Source: Tolypothrix tenuis PCC 7101 (GTDB lineage Bacteria > Cyanobacteriota > Cyanobacteriia > Cyanobacteriales > Nostocaceae). Taken from it: DNA of 64,000 nucleotides. The notes under the pieces are model-generated. The model saw nothing but the letters and a program-made list of their open reading frames with translations, made no database searches and was not told the origin of the DNA. Each line of letters starts with the position of its first letter. The first letter of the stretch is position 1. Shown here piece by piece: positions 26,819-36,007 of this stretch. A program made the translations under genes and the position numbers. The stretch covers positions 5,160,798-5,224,797 of the forward strand of contig NZ_AP018248.1 of assembly GCF_002368295.1 (NCBI RefSeq), given 5' to 3'.

Positions 26819-27759
26819 ATGACAATTCACAATCTGTAGCAATTTTGGGAGCAGGTGCTTGGGGAACAGCACTGGCGAATTTGGCTGCGGCTAATGGTCA
26901 TCAGGTACGGGTTTGGTCGCGTTGGGGAGAGGAAACACTGGAAGCAGTGTTAGAAGATGCCCAAATTATCCTTTCCGCTATCTCAATGAAAGGTGTCAGG
27001 GATGTAGCGGCTCAAGTCAAGTCTTTACCTGTCTCTCCGGAAACAATTTTTGTGACGGCTACCAAGGGTTTAGAACCAGAAACAACCTGTACGCCGTCGC
27101 AAATTTGGCAATCTGCTTTCCCTGACAATGCAGTTGTTGTTTTATCTGGCCCCAATTTATCGAAAGAAATTGAAATGGAATTACCAGCTGCAACTGTAGT
27201 CGCTAGCAATATTTTTACAGCGGCTCAAGCCGTGCAGCTGGTATTTTCTTCTAATCGCTTTCGGGTATATACCAATCCCGATCCGGTGGGAGTGGAATTA
27301 GGCGGAACACTCAAGAATGTAATTGCGATCGCAGCTGGTGTATGTGACGGTTTACAATTGGGAACCAATGCCAAAGCTGGTTTAGTCACCCGTGGACTTA
27401 CAGAAATGGTTCGCATCGGTAATTTCTGGGGTGCGAAAACGGAAACATTTTATGGTTTATCAGGTTTAGGAGATTTGCTAGCAACTTGCAACAGTCCCCT
27501 AAGCCGTAATTATCAAGTTGGTTACCAGCTAGCTGCTGGCAAAACGCTCGAAGAAGTCCTTTCCCATCTCCAAGGAACTGCTGAAGGTGTCAACACCTGT
27601 CGAGTGTTGATGCAACGAGCCAGACAGCAGAATATTCCCGTACCAATTACCGAGCAAGTTGATCGATTACTTCAAGGTAAAATTACACCCCAACAAGCCC
27701 TTGATGAATTAATGCTACGTGACATCAAGCCTGAGTATCATTTTGAGGATGGGAATTAG
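26812..27759 (+). CDS. gpsA: Glycerol-3-phosphate dehydrogenase [NAD(P)+]
   Basis: A 315-residue cytoplasmic enzyme that reduces dihydroxyacetone phosphate to sn-glycerol 3-phosphate for phospholipid synthesis. The N-terminal Rossmann motif is GAGAWG at 13-18, the SGPN element is at 112-115 and the catalytic lysine is Lys168 (GTLKN). The segment after the second beta strand is shorter than in E. coli, as in other cyanobacterial GpsA proteins to my recollection. The ATG at 26812 lies within an ACCAATG heptad run; the in-frame sequence upstream is closed by a stop, so this is the only plausible start. Confidence 0.95.
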   Translation: MTNDNSQSVAILGAGAWGTALANLAAANGHQVRVWSRWGEETLEAVLEDAQIILSAISMKGVRDVAAQVKSLPVSPETIFVTATKGLEPETTCTPSQIWQSAFPDNAVVVLSGPNLSKEIEMELPAATVVASNIFTAAQAVQLVFSSNRFRVYTNPDPVGVELGGTLKNVIAIAAGVCDGLQLGTNAKAGLVTRGLTEMVRIGNFWGAKTETFYGLSGLGDLLATCNSPLSRNYQVGYQLAAGKTLEEVLSHLQGTAEGVNTCRVLMQRARQQNIPVPITEQVDRLLQGKITPQQALDELMLRDIKPEYHFEDGN

Positions 27760-27915
27760 GGACTGGGGATTGGGTACTGGGGATTAGGGACTGGGGATTG
27801 GGTACTGGGTAACAAAGAGACCAGGAAAAACAAATGCTTATTCCCATTACCAATTACCTATTACCTATTACCCAATGCCCAATGCCCCATGCCCAATGCC
27901 CCATTCCCTACTCCT
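27757..27915. repeat. Heptad repeats downstream of gpsA
   Basis: GGGGATTGGGTACT units, then TTACCAATTACCTATTACC and CCCAATGCCC units fill the first 150 bases of the 669-base gap before sigC. The rest of the gap (27916-28428) is AT-rich and contains one AT hairpin but no gene. Confidence 0.7.
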
Positions 27916-28272
27916 TATAAATACTGAACTGGTAATTGCTAGGTATTAGCACTTCAGCGTTCTTACTAACGCATTGCCGATGACAATTACCTCAATACTT
28001 ACCAAATATTCCCTAGAGAAAAATTCGTAATTTGTCAGGATACAACGTTTTGAGTGGTGTAGATATGACTATGCCGATTATGAACATCATTTTTACTGAA
28101 ATATGTTTATACATTGTTACTTTTGTAACATTAAAATCTCATCAAATTTAAAATGTTGAAAAGCTAATTCAAAACTTAAAAGCTAGCTGTAGAAATGAAT
28201 AGCTATTGGTTCAATGAAAGAACTACAGCAGCCTACTATTTCAGTAGTTATGTAACAAAAACAACTATCACA

Positions 28273-28301
28273 GTTTTTTTGAAAAAAAATTCAAAAAAAA
28301 C
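28273..28301. promoter_or_regulatory. AT hairpin upstream of sigC
   Basis: GTTTTTTTGAA and TTCAAAAAAAAC form a stem of about ten A-T pairs with one bulged base, 128 bases before the sigC ATG. It may be an operator or leader structure, but A/T homopolymers pair easily by chance. Confidence 0.3.
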
Positions 28302-28428
28302 CGTAATAGAATCCTCAACCGTGTTAGTTCTTCGTAAATCACGGGAACAATAGCAACAGTTGAATAGCTGACCATTAATTTTAGCTGACCGTAATCTATT
28401 GTTACCTGGAGCCATTGAGACGATATTT

Positions 28429-29679
28429 ATGCCAGCAACATCTTTTTACGCAGATGCCCCCTACAACGCACAAAAATCTCAGCAAATCTTAGACCCAGAT
28501 CTCACGGTTGACGATCATGAGTTGCCTTTAGATGATTTGCAAGATTTAGAGTTGGCTTCTGTTGATCCCGCGAGTTTCGCTGCTAGCACCAACCGTCGGA
28601 GTACGGATTTAGTACGCCTCTATCTTCAAGAAATTGGTCGGGTACGCTTATTAGGGCGAGACGAAGAGGTTTCAGAAGCTCAGAAAGTCCAACGTTATTT
28701 GCGGATGCGGATAGTACTTGCTAATGCTGCCAAGCAAGGGGATGCAGTCATTGAGCCTTATCTGCGATTGATTGAAGTCCAAGAACGTTTAGCATCTGAA
28801 CTGGGACATCGTCCATCTTTGGAAAGATGGGCTGCTACTGCTGGTATCAACTTGTGCGATCTCAAGCCTACTTTATCTGAAGGTAAGCGTCGCTGGGCGG
28901 AAATTGCCAAGATTACAGTGGAAGAATTGGAACAAATTCAGTCCCAAGGACTCCAGTCTAAAGAACACATGATCAAGGCGAATCTGCGCTTGGTTGTGTC
29001 TGTTGCTAAGAAATATCAAAATCGCGGATTAGAATTGTTGGATTTAGTCCAAGAAGGCACACTTGGCTTGGAACGCGCTGTAGAAAAATTTGACCCAACT
29101 AAGGGTTATCGCTTTAGTACTTACGCTTACTGGTGGATTCGTCAAGGTATTACCAGAGCGATCGCTACTTCTAGCCGGACAATTCGCCTTCCTGTCCACA
29201 TTACTGAAAAGCTCAACAAAATCAAAAAAGCTCAACGCAAAATTGCTCAAGAAAAAGGTCGGACTCCGACTTTGGAAGATTTGGCTGTTGAGCTAGAAAT
29301 GACACCAACTCAAGTTAGAGAAGTTTTGTTACGGGTTCCTCGCTCTGTTTCTCTAGAAACCAAAGTAGGAAAAGATAAAGATACTGAGTTAGGCGAATTA
29401 CTCGAAACTGATAGTGTCACCCCAGAAGAATTATTAATGCGCGAATCTTTGCAAAGAGATTTACAGCATTTATTAGCAGATTTAACCAGCCGCGAACGTG
29501 ATGTGATTCTGATGCGGTTTGGTTTAGCAGATGGTCATCCCTACTCTTTAGCAGAAATCGGACGTGCGCTGGATTTATCACGGGAACGTGTACGCCAAAT
29601 CGAATCTAAAGCTTTGCAAAAGCTACGCCAACCAAAGCGTCGTAATTTGATACGCGACTATCTGGAATCCTTGAGTTAG
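28429..29679 (+). CDS. sigC: Group 2 RNA polymerase sigma factor, SigC-type
   Basis: A 416-residue sigma-70 protein. Region 1.2 begins near residue 55 (STDLVRLYLQEIGRVRLL), region 2 contains the core-binding and -10 recognition segment NLRLVVSVAKKY...DLVQEGTLGL...FSTYAYWWIRQGITRAI, region 3 follows (LPVHITEKLNKI), and region 4.2 ends ALDLSRERVRQIESKALQKLR. It lacks a long region 1.1, so it is a group 2 (non-essential) factor. The N-terminus MPATSFYADA and the length match Anabaena SigC as I recall. A TTG ten codons upstream is in frame, but ATG at 28429 is preferred. The next gene is furA, also the neighbour of sigC in Anabaena. SigC-type factors act in carbon/nitrogen and stationary-phase responses. 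Confidence 0.92.
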   Translation: MPATSFYADAPYNAQKSQQILDPDLTVDDHELPLDDLQDLELASVDPASFAASTNRRSTDLVRLYLQEIGRVRLLGRDEEVSEAQKVQRYLRMRIVLANAAKQGDAVIEPYLRLIEVQERLASELGHRPSLERWAATAGINLCDLKPTLSEGKRRWAEIAKITVEELEQIQSQGLQSKEHMIKANLRLVVSVAKKYQNRGLELLDLVQEGTLGLERAVEKFDPTKGYRFSTYAYWWIRQGITRAIATSSRTIRLPVHITEKLNKIKKAQRKIAQEKGRTPTLEDLAVELEMTPTQVREVLLRVPRSVSLETKVGKDKDTELGELLETDSVTPEELLMRESLQRDLQHLLADLTSRERDVILMRFGLADGHPYSLAEIGRALDLSRERVRQIESKALQKLRQPKRRNLIRDYLESLS

Positions 29680-30169
29680 TTAATTTTCAGGAGTTAATTA
29701 ATTTTAGATTTTAGGTTGACCACCATCACTGTTGGTATTTAGCACAAGGATTTTAAATTTTGGATTTACTCCGCCTACTAAGGGCGGGATAGAAACTGAA
29801 AAAAATCTAAAATTGGCAATCTAAAATCTAAACTTGGCATAGTCAATAATCAATAGTAACTATTACAAAATGTAATCTATAGATTGTTGACTCTGAACTT
29901 TTTATTGGTCACAAATTTTCCCGATCCCCAACGCCAAAATCTCTCTTTAGGTTATGGCAAATAATTTTCATCTAAATAGCTTTGAGTTTTGTAAACTCTA
30001 TATACATAAGACTGTATGGGCGGGGATCGCCTATTATTTTTGGTGTGTTAAATTCTCATGAATTCTGCTTCAGTCTTTAGTAAATATTCTCAATAAGCAA
30101 CGATTGTTGCAAATACCTCAAAATATTTGCTATATTCTCAACTATGAGGCTTTATTGAGAAAAATTAGT
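29680..30169. other. Gene-free sigC-furA spacer
   Basis: A 490-base AT-rich spacer. It holds TTAGATTTTAGG / AATCTAAAATCTAAA inverted short repeats at about 29700-29835 and then unique sequence leading to furA. The furA promoter must lie in the last 250 bases; I could not place a convincing iron box by eye. Confidence 0.45.
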
Positions 30170-30625
30170 ATGACTGTTTACACTTCTACTTCACTAAAAG
30201 CGGAATTAAATGACCGGGGTTGGCGTTTAACTCCTCAGCGTGAAACAATTCTACACATTTTCCAAGAACTTCCGCAAGGCGAACACCTCAGTGCTGAGGA
30301 TCTTTATCATCGCCTAGAAACTGATGGTGAAGGAATTAGTCTGTCAACTATTTATCGGACTTTAAAGTTGATGGCTAGAATGGGGATTTTGCGGGAATTG
30401 GAACTGGGGGAAGGACATAAACATTACGAACTAAATCAGCCCTACCCCCATCACCACCATCACCTCATCTGTGTGAGATGTAACAGTACAATTGAGTTCA
30501 AAAACGACTCAATTTTGAAAATTGGGGCGAAAACTGCCCAGAAAGAAGGTTTTCATCTGCTCGACTGTCAAATGACTATTCATGCAGTTTGTCCCAAGTG
30601 CCAAAGAGCTTTGATGCCGTTATAG
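30170..30625 (+). CDS. furA: Ferric uptake regulator FurA
   Basis: A 151-residue iron-responsive repressor. The N-terminal winged helix (about 1-85) contains RGWRLTPQRETIL and the recognition region SLSTIYRTLKLM. The metal-binding half has the HHHHH run at 94-98 and cysteines at 101, 104, 133, 141 and 144. These positions coincide with those known for Anabaena FurA, including the CPKC motif at 141-144 whose Cys-Pro pair is a haem-responsive site. The frame opens 22 codons upstream, but ATG at 30170 gives the family start MTVYTSTSLKAEL. It lies downstream of sigC and convergent with the peptidoglycan-binding gene, the arrangement from which an antisense RNA to furA arises in Anabaena. Confidence 0.95.
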   Translation: MTVYTSTSLKAELNDRGWRLTPQRETILHIFQELPQGEHLSAEDLYHRLETDGEGISLSTIYRTLKLMARMGILRELELGEGHKHYELNQPYPHHHHHLICVRCNSTIEFKNDSILKIGAKTAQKEGFHLLDCQMTIHAVCPKCQRALMPL

Positions 30626-30755
30626 CACCTGGGTGAGATAACTAAGCGGAGTCTGAAATAAACCCAATCAATGGAATTTTGAGCTATTTCTCATTCGCTG
30701 TTATCGGAGGTAAGGAATCATTTGGGGACTCTTAGTGTTAATACCTAAGCGGATG
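30170..30755 (-). ncRNA. Possible antisense RNA to furA (read-through from the convergent operon)
   Basis: No sequence signature proves this RNA. In Anabaena PCC 7120 a long antisense transcript covering furA arises by read-through from the convergent alr1690 gene. The same gene pair, orientation and short spacing (130 bases) are present here. The only hairpin at the junction (30747-30771) lacks a T-tract on the minus strand, so read-through is plausible. Boundaries are nominal. Confidence 0.3.
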
Positions 30756-30771
30756 CTAAAAGCGTCCGCTT
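30747..30771. terminator. Weak hairpin at the furA / peptidoglycan-binding gene junction
   Basis: The arms AAGCGGATGCT and AGCGTCCGCTT pair fully in the plus-strand RNA (one G-U) but have one C-A mismatch in the minus-strand RNA. The stop codon of the minus-strand gene (30756-30758) lies at the edge of the loop. No T-tract follows in either direction. Confidence 0.45.
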
Positions 30772-31949
30772 CTAATATCCTTGAGACTGATACCGTAAAA
30801 CTCTTGGGCTTGTTTAATGGCTTTTTTGGTGTCATCTGCCATTACACCATTGAGTTGACCTTTGTAGAAACCTTTTTCTTGTAGTCGTCTTTGAATTTCC
30901 AAAACACTAAATTCACTCTTAGGAGTGTTAGTCACTAAGCTATATAACTTGGCTCTGGTAGTTGGGCCAGCTATACCACTAGGTGCTAAATAATTAGCGG
31001 CTTGAAATCGGCGCACAGCATCTGCGGTATTGGGGCCAAAATAGCCATTTGGTTCTCCCTGTAAATAGCCAGCTTTGATCAAGTGATCTTGCAGAACCCG
31101 AACTGGTTCACCGCGATCGCCCATCCGCAATTTATCGCGATCGGCTACTGGTTTAGGAGCATCCTCTCCATCACCAACACCAAGGGGTGGTAATTTCCTC
31201 GCTGTTGCTGGGCCCACAACACCATCAGCATCTAGGTTATAAGCTGTTTGGAATCTTTTCACAGCTTCTTCTGTAATTGGGCCAAAAATTCCAGTGGCGT
31301 TACCGTAATAAAAGCCAGCAACTCGCAATCTTTCTTGTAAAACTCTCACAGATTCACCTTCATCACCTTTGACAAGGTAATTGGGATTGCTGCGCTTATT
31401 GGTTGTTGCAGTTGTTGTTGGCACAACGGTAGGTTTTTTAGCGCTTGTATTGGTGGTAGCTGTTTTTTTCGGTTGTGTACTAACAGCAGTTGTTCTAGTA
31501 GCGGTTGTATTTGTACTAGTCTTCTTCGCTGGTGTGGTTGTACTTGCAACTCTGGGTCGCCAGTTGTCTAATTTTTGTAAAGTGGTTGTACTTACGATCC
31601 CGTCTACTGGTAAGCCAGCAGCTTTTTGGAAGCGGCGCACAGCATCTTCAGTAGGGAAGTCATAAATTTGTGTAATGGGAGCTTGATAAAAGCCTACTTG
31701 TTTCAACTTTTGTTGTAGATTCCTGACAGATGGGCCTTGATCGCCGCGTTCCAGTGCCAAGGCACTACTAACAGCACTGAGAATCGACAAAGTGAGGGCA
31801 AGAGGTAACATATATCGCCAAGCCCTGCTAGAAAGCCGTTTCCAGTCTGGTGTTGCTGCTGTGTTAAAAAAATCTTTCAGAGAAACCAATTCACTGGATT
31901 GGCTATCTTCATAGGCAAAAGCTAGATGGAAATACGCGAGGTTGTCCAT
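30756..31949 (-). CDS. Membrane-anchored peptidoglycan-binding protein (Alr1690-like)
   Basis: A 397-residue cell-envelope protein. One hydrophobic segment at about 47-66 acts as an uncleaved anchor or late signal sequence after a 45-residue cytoplasmic-type N-terminus. Four PG_binding_1 repeats follow, starting near 68 (RGDQGPSVRNLQQKL), 194 (KGDEGESVRVLQERL), 275 (MGDRGEPVRVLQDHL) and 342 (incomplete). A Thr/Ala/Lys-rich linker spans about 135-187. No hydrolase domain is attached, so it is a binding or scaffold protein. It lies 18 bases downstream of cobN on the same strand, so the two are probably co-transcribed, and it converges on furA. This matches alr1690 beside furA in Anabaena, as I recall it. 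Confidence 0.87.
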   Translation of the reverse strand: MDNLAYFHLAFAYEDSQSSELVSLKDFFNTAATPDWKRLSSRAWRYMLPLALTLSILSAVSSALALERGDQGPSVRNLQQKLKQVGFYQAPITQIYDFPTEDAVRRFQKAAGLPVDGIVSTTTLQKLDNWRPRVASTTTPAKKTSTNTTATRTTAVSTQPKKTATTNTSAKKPTVVPTTTATTNKRSNPNYLVKGDEGESVRVLQERLRVAGFYYGNATGIFGPITEEAVKRFQTAYNLDADGVVGPATARKLPPLGVGDGEDAPKPVADRDKLRMGDRGEPVRVLQDHLIKAGYLQGEPNGYFGPNTADAVRRFQAANYLAPSGIAGPTTRAKLYSLVTNTPKSEFSVLEIQRRLQEKGFYKGQLNGVMADDTKKAIKQAQEFYGISLKDIRSGRF

Positions 31950-31967
31950 ATGGGGTTCCTACACCAC

Positions 31968-34900
31968 TTATTTTTCTTCAATTGCTGCTTCAGCTTGATG
32001 TACTAAGGCTCGTAACATTTCCAATGTTTGTGTATTTACATCCTGCCATAAACTGCGCTTATGTGCTTCCAATAATTTCTCAGCAATATCACGCAAAGCC
32101 CACGGATTTTTTTGGTGAATAAATTCTTCCACAGCAGGATCGAGCAAATAAGTATTTACTATACCTTGATACATATAATCTTCGACACATTGAGTTGTGG
32201 CATCGTAGGCAAAAAGAAAATCTACTGTCGCGGCCATTTCAAATGCTCCTTTATAGCCGTGGCGCATTACCCCAGCAATCCACTTAGGATTAATAACGCG
32301 AGAACGATATACCCGGGCAATTTCCTCTTTGAGTTGGCGGACTTTTGGTTGAGCAGTATTAGAATTATCACCAAAATAAATTTGCGGATTCTGTCCTTGA
32401 AGAGAACGGACTGCAGCTGTTAAACCACCTTGGAATTGGTAATAATCATCAGAATCGAGTAAGTCATGTTCGCGGTTATCTTGGTTATGCAGCACAACTT
32501 GTGTTTGCATCAAGCGTTGCTGTAAGGCTTCGGGGGCGGAGATGGGGGACTGGGTATTGGGGACTGGGGACTGGGTATTGGGGAGTATACTGCTTGAAGT
32601 ATAAGCGTAAGAACTCCAGTTGATGTAGGCGCGGGCTAAATCTTGGTCATCTGTCCAATTTTGCGATTCCATGAGGCCTTGGAGTCCAGCACCGTAAGCA
32701 CCTGGTTTAGAACCAAAGATGCGATAGAGCGATCGCATTTGTGCTTCCTCTGAAGTTAATCCTTCTGCTTGCCAAAAATCAGTATCTTGTTTCACTTGCG
32801 CTGCGAGGGGGTTTTGTTCTGGTGGTTCATCTAAGGCGGCTACGGCTTGCACGGCTGAGTCAAATAAATCAATCATATTGGGGAAAGCATCGCGGAAAAA
32901 TCCCGAAATTCGCAATGTGACATCAACACGGGGTCTTCCTAAAACCGACAACGGTAAAATTTCAAAATCTACTACTCGCCTAGCTGCACCATCCCATACA
33001 GGCCGCACGCCTAACAGCGCTAAGGCTTCCGCAATATCATCACCACCAGTTCGCATTGTTGCTGTGCCCCACACTGATAATGCAAGTGTTTTGGGATACT
33101 CACCATTGTCTTGGGTGTAGCGCTCAATAAGAGTTTCGGCTGCTTTTCTGCCGATATCCCAGGCTGTTTCGGTGGGCAGGGCACGAATATCGACAGAGTA
33201 AAAGTTTTTACCAGTTGGTAATACTTCCGGGCGACCGCGTGTAGGTGCGCCAGAAGCAGCACTCTGGACATATCTGCCATCTAACCCGCGTAATAAGTTG
33301 GTGATTTCTTGCTGAGTTTGTTGTAATGCGGGGAGGAGTTTGAGGGAGATCCAGTTGAGAATTAGGGGGACTGGGGATTGGTGATTGGGGACTGGGGAAT
33401 AGGAGATTATGAGTTGCTCAACTAGGCAAGCGGCGTGTTCTTCGAGGATTTCTACAGCATCGCCGTTGGTGTGGCAAGATTTCAGCTTGGTGACAAGATG
33501 TAAAGGTGCGAGGCTAGATTCTGGTAGGGTAAATTGGTCGCTGAAATTGGCGGTGAGGGGGTCGAAATCTAAACTCCATTCTGCAGCTAAGGCGCGAGTA
33601 ATACCGATGGAATAGCGATTGGGGATGCGTGCGATCGCTACTATTAAATCGCGTAATTGTTGCCCTTGGGGACATTGCCCAAAAATGTGTAAGCCATCAC
33701 GAATTTGGGCTTCTTTTAATTCACAAAGATAGCCATTGATGGAATTTAAAATTAAATTTTCAAAGTTTAAAATGTCTTGTTCATTGGTAATTCCTAAGTC
33801 TTGATGTAAATTCTCTTGCAGCATTAGTTCACGAATGCGATCGCGAATCATTGGTAATCGCACCGGATCTAAACTTTCCGCTTCGTAATACTCATCAATT
33901 AAATTCTCTAACTGTTGCAGTGAACCATAGAGTTCTGCCCGCGTCATCGGTGGTGTTAAATGGTCGATAATTACGGCTTGACTGCGACGTTTAGCTTGTG
34001 AACCTTCACCTGGATCGTTGACGATAAACGGGTAGAGGTGAGGCATTGGCCCCAAAGCCACTTCAGGATAACAATTACTTGATAAAGCTAAACTTTTACC
34101 GGGAAGCCACTCAAGATTGCCATGTTTTCCGACGTGAACAATAGCATCCGCACCAAAACATTCCCTTACCCAATAATAAAAAGCTAAATAATTATGAGTT
34201 GGTTCTAAATCCGGTGCATGATAATTCAAACTAGGGTCAAGGTCATAACCTCGTGATGGTTGAATGCCTACAAAAATGTTACCGAGTTGAAGGCCGGAAA
34301 TTGGGAATTGGGTGTTTGGTAATTGGTAATTGGTAATTGGTAATGGGACATTTTTTGTTTCTCCCTTATCCCCCTCATCTCTCTCATCTCCCTTACCTTC
34401 CGTCCCCCATCGCTGAGTGATACCCTGCTGTACGGCTGATGGCAAATTAGCGAAATAGTTTTGGTATTCTGCTACAGAAAGACTTTGCTGAACTGCGCGC
34501 CAATCCCTACCCTCTGGATCGTTGGTTACGCCAGATGTGAGACGTTGAATTAATTCATCACTGTGAACAGGTAAATTTTCTAGGTGATAGCCAGCTAATT
34601 GCAAGGCTTGGAGAATTTCTACACAACTAGCTGGGGTATCTAATCCCACACCATTAGCGAGTCGTCCATCGCGGTTGGGGTAATTGGCGACAATTACGGC
34701 AATACGCCTTTCTTGGGGTGGCTTGGAACGTAAGCGTACCCAATTAGCTGCTAGTTGAGTCACGAACTCAATGCGATCGCTTATTGGTTCATAAACTACC
34801 ACATCGGTTTCTAAATCTTGATTGCGCGTTTGCACTGTTTTAAAAGATACAGCGCGGCTAATGATTCGCCCATCTACTTCTGGTAATGCCACATTCATCG

Positions 34901-35918
34901 CAATATCGCGGGGAGAAAGCCCTGCCATTTGTGATTCCCACTGCTCAACTCCTCCGCCACTGAGAATAACTTGTAACACTGGCACATCCAATTTTTCCCA
35001 AAGTTCAATTTGGGGTGTTTCAGTTTCTAAGCGCGCCAGAGAAAAGCTAGTGGTATTAAGCAGTACTGCAATTTGTTCTGAGTCCTTGGGTTGGAAAAAT
35101 TCGCTCAACTCTTCTTGAATATCCGGTTCGCGCAATGAAGAAACAAACACAGGCACAGGCTGTAAATTTTTCCGTATCAATGCTTGACATAAACTATCAA
35201 TTACTCTGGTATTGCCAGAAAGATAGTGAGCGCGGTAGAACAGAATGCCGACTTTGGGCATGGGGCATGGGGGATGGGGCATTGGGCATGGGGCATTGGG
35301 CATTGGGCATTGGGCATCACTTCTTTCTCCCTCATCCCCAATCCCCAGTCCCCAGTCCCCAGTCCCCAGTCCCCACTCATAAAACCCAATTCGCGGCACT
35401 AATTCCGGTGCTGGAGGATTAAAAGAAGTTGAAAGGCAAGTATCAGAAATAAACTGGAGTGCGTTAACAAAATTCTTTACACCACCTTGGCTAAAGTATT
35501 GCCATACTTGGTTCACAATATCTAAAGGCACGCTAGACTGAGAAACTAAATGGGGATCAAAAGCATCATCCCCTGGCATTACAATGAGGTTTATACCATT
35601 ACTTTGAACAATTTCTTGTACTACTTCTAAACCGTAAGCCCAATAGGAACGTCCTCCTAATAGGCGCACAATAATTACTTGAGCAAGTTCTAAAACTTCC
35701 TCACCATAACTGTCTATACTTATTTGTTGTTGTAACTGCAACAGGTTGGCAACTCTTAATGCAGGAAACGTCGCAGGTAATTGGGGAACCGCAGCTGCCA
35801 GGGTTTGAATGTCTGTATCAGCAGCCGTAATAAACACAAAGGGAGCTGGAGTTTGTTCTATAAATATCAAGTCTTCTGACTGATTCCATCCTCCGGATGT
35901 GGCACTTACACGATGCAT
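31968..35918 (-). CDS. cobN: CobN-type cobaltochelatase large subunit, carrying in-frame interspersed repeats
   Basis: A 1316-residue CobN/magnesium-chelatase H-type protein, the ATP-dependent cobalt-inserting subunit of aerobic-type cobalamin synthesis. Family stretches include NYPNRDGRLANGVGLDTP near 410, the GKHGNLEWLPGKS segment, DPGEGSQAKRR and the C-terminal GYKGAFEMAATVDFLF region. Four stretches do not belong to the family and translate interspersed repeats: residues about 180-220, 503-540, 838-852 and 1112-1125. None breaks the frame. The start ATG at 35918 faces the kinase gene across 89 bases. Small chelatase subunits are not in the window. The call is secure; CobN rather than ChlH is favoured by length and motif pattern. 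Confidence 0.9.
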   Translation of the reverse strand: MHRVSATSGGWNQSEDLIFIEQTPAPFVFITAADTDIQTLAAAVPQLPATFPALRVANLLQLQQQISIDSYGEEVLELAQVIIVRLLGGRSYWAYGLEVVQEIVQSNGINLIVMPGDDAFDPHLVSQSSVPLDIVNQVWQYFSQGGVKNFVNALQFISDTCLSTSFNPPAPELVPRIGFYEWGLGTGDWGLGIGDEGERSDAQCPMPNAPCPMPHPPCPMPKVGILFYRAHYLSGNTRVIDSLCQALIRKNLQPVPVFVSSLREPDIQEELSEFFQPKDSEQIAVLLNTTSFSLARLETETPQIELWEKLDVPVLQVILSGGGVEQWESQMAGLSPRDIAMNVALPEVDGRIISRAVSFKTVQTRNQDLETDVVVYEPISDRIEFVTQLAANWVRLRSKPPQERRIAVIVANYPNRDGRLANGVGLDTPASCVEILQALQLAGYHLENLPVHSDELIQRLTSGVTNDPEGRDWRAVQQSLSVAEYQNYFANLPSAVQQGITQRWGTEGKGDERDEGDKGETKNVPLPITNYQLPNTQFPISGLQLGNIFVGIQPSRGYDLDPSLNYHAPDLEPTHNYLAFYYWVRECFGADAIVHVGKHGNLEWLPGKSLALSSNCYPEVALGPMPHLYPFIVNDPGEGSQAKRRSQAVIIDHLTPPMTRAELYGSLQQLENLIDEYYEAESLDPVRLPMIRDRIRELMLQENLHQDLGITNEQDILNFENLILNSINGYLCELKEAQIRDGLHIFGQCPQGQQLRDLIVAIARIPNRYSIGITRALAAEWSLDFDPLTANFSDQFTLPESSLAPLHLVTKLKSCHTNGDAVEILEEHAACLVEQLIISYSPVPNHQSPVPLILNWISLKLLPALQQTQQEITNLLRGLDGRYVQSAASGAPTRGRPEVLPTGKNFYSVDIRALPTETAWDIGRKAAETLIERYTQDNGEYPKTLALSVWGTATMRTGGDDIAEALALLGVRPVWDGAARRVVDFEILPLSVLGRPRVDVTLRISGFFRDAFPNMIDLFDSAVQAVAALDEPPEQNPLAAQVKQDTDFWQAEGLTSEEAQMRSLYRIFGSKPGAYGAGLQGLMESQNWTDDQDLARAYINWSSYAYTSSSILPNTQSPVPNTQSPISAPEALQQRLMQTQVVLHNQDNREHDLLDSDDYYQFQGGLTAAVRSLQGQNPQIYFGDNSNTAQPKVRQLKEEIARVYRSRVINPKWIAGVMRHGYKGAFEMAATVDFLFAYDATTQCVEDYMYQGIVNTYLLDPAVEEFIHQKNPWALRDIAEKLLEAHKRSLWQDVNTQTLEMLRALVHQAEAAIEEK
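32543..32586. repeat. Interspersed heptads inside cobN (fourth site)
   Basis: GGGGGACTGGGTATTGGGG-type units encode SILPNTQSPVPNTQSPIS-like sequence at about residues 1112-1125 of CobN, in frame. Confidence 0.75.
33362..33408. repeat. Interspersed heptads inside cobN (third site)
   Basis: GGGGGACTGGGGATTGG-type units encode SPVPNHQSPVP at about residues 838-852 of CobN, in frame. Confidence 0.75.
34299..34412. repeat. Interspersed repeat inside cobN (second site)
   Basis: TAATTGGTAATTGGTAATTGG units followed by CCCTTATCCCCCTCATCTCTC units encode a low-complexity segment (about residues 503-540: GKGDERDEGDKGE then ITNYQLPNTQFP) in frame. Confidence 0.8.
35258..35380. repeat. Interspersed repeat inside cobN (first site)
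   Basis: GGGCATTGGGCATGGGGC units and CCCCAGTCCCCAGTCC units encode GLGTGDWGLGIGDEG and CPMPNAPCPMP segments at about residues 180-220 of CobN, in frame. The same DNA occurs between genes elsewhere in the window. Confidence 0.85.
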
Positions 35919-36007
35919 AATTCTGTATTACCGTCTTAAACTGTTGATTAGAACACAAAAAAATCTTTGAGCGTTAGTAGCTAGCCTCTCACACCAGACT
36001 TTTAACA

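Noticed and set aside
27916..30169. tRNA or small structured RNA in the sigC flanks
   Set aside because: No cloverleaf or other recognisable structured RNA could be drawn; only AT hairpins and short repeats were found.
35135..35422. Plus-strand open frame within cobN
   Set aside because: It is a shadow of cobN created by the G/C-rich interspersed repeat; cobN covers the same bases with conserved motifs.
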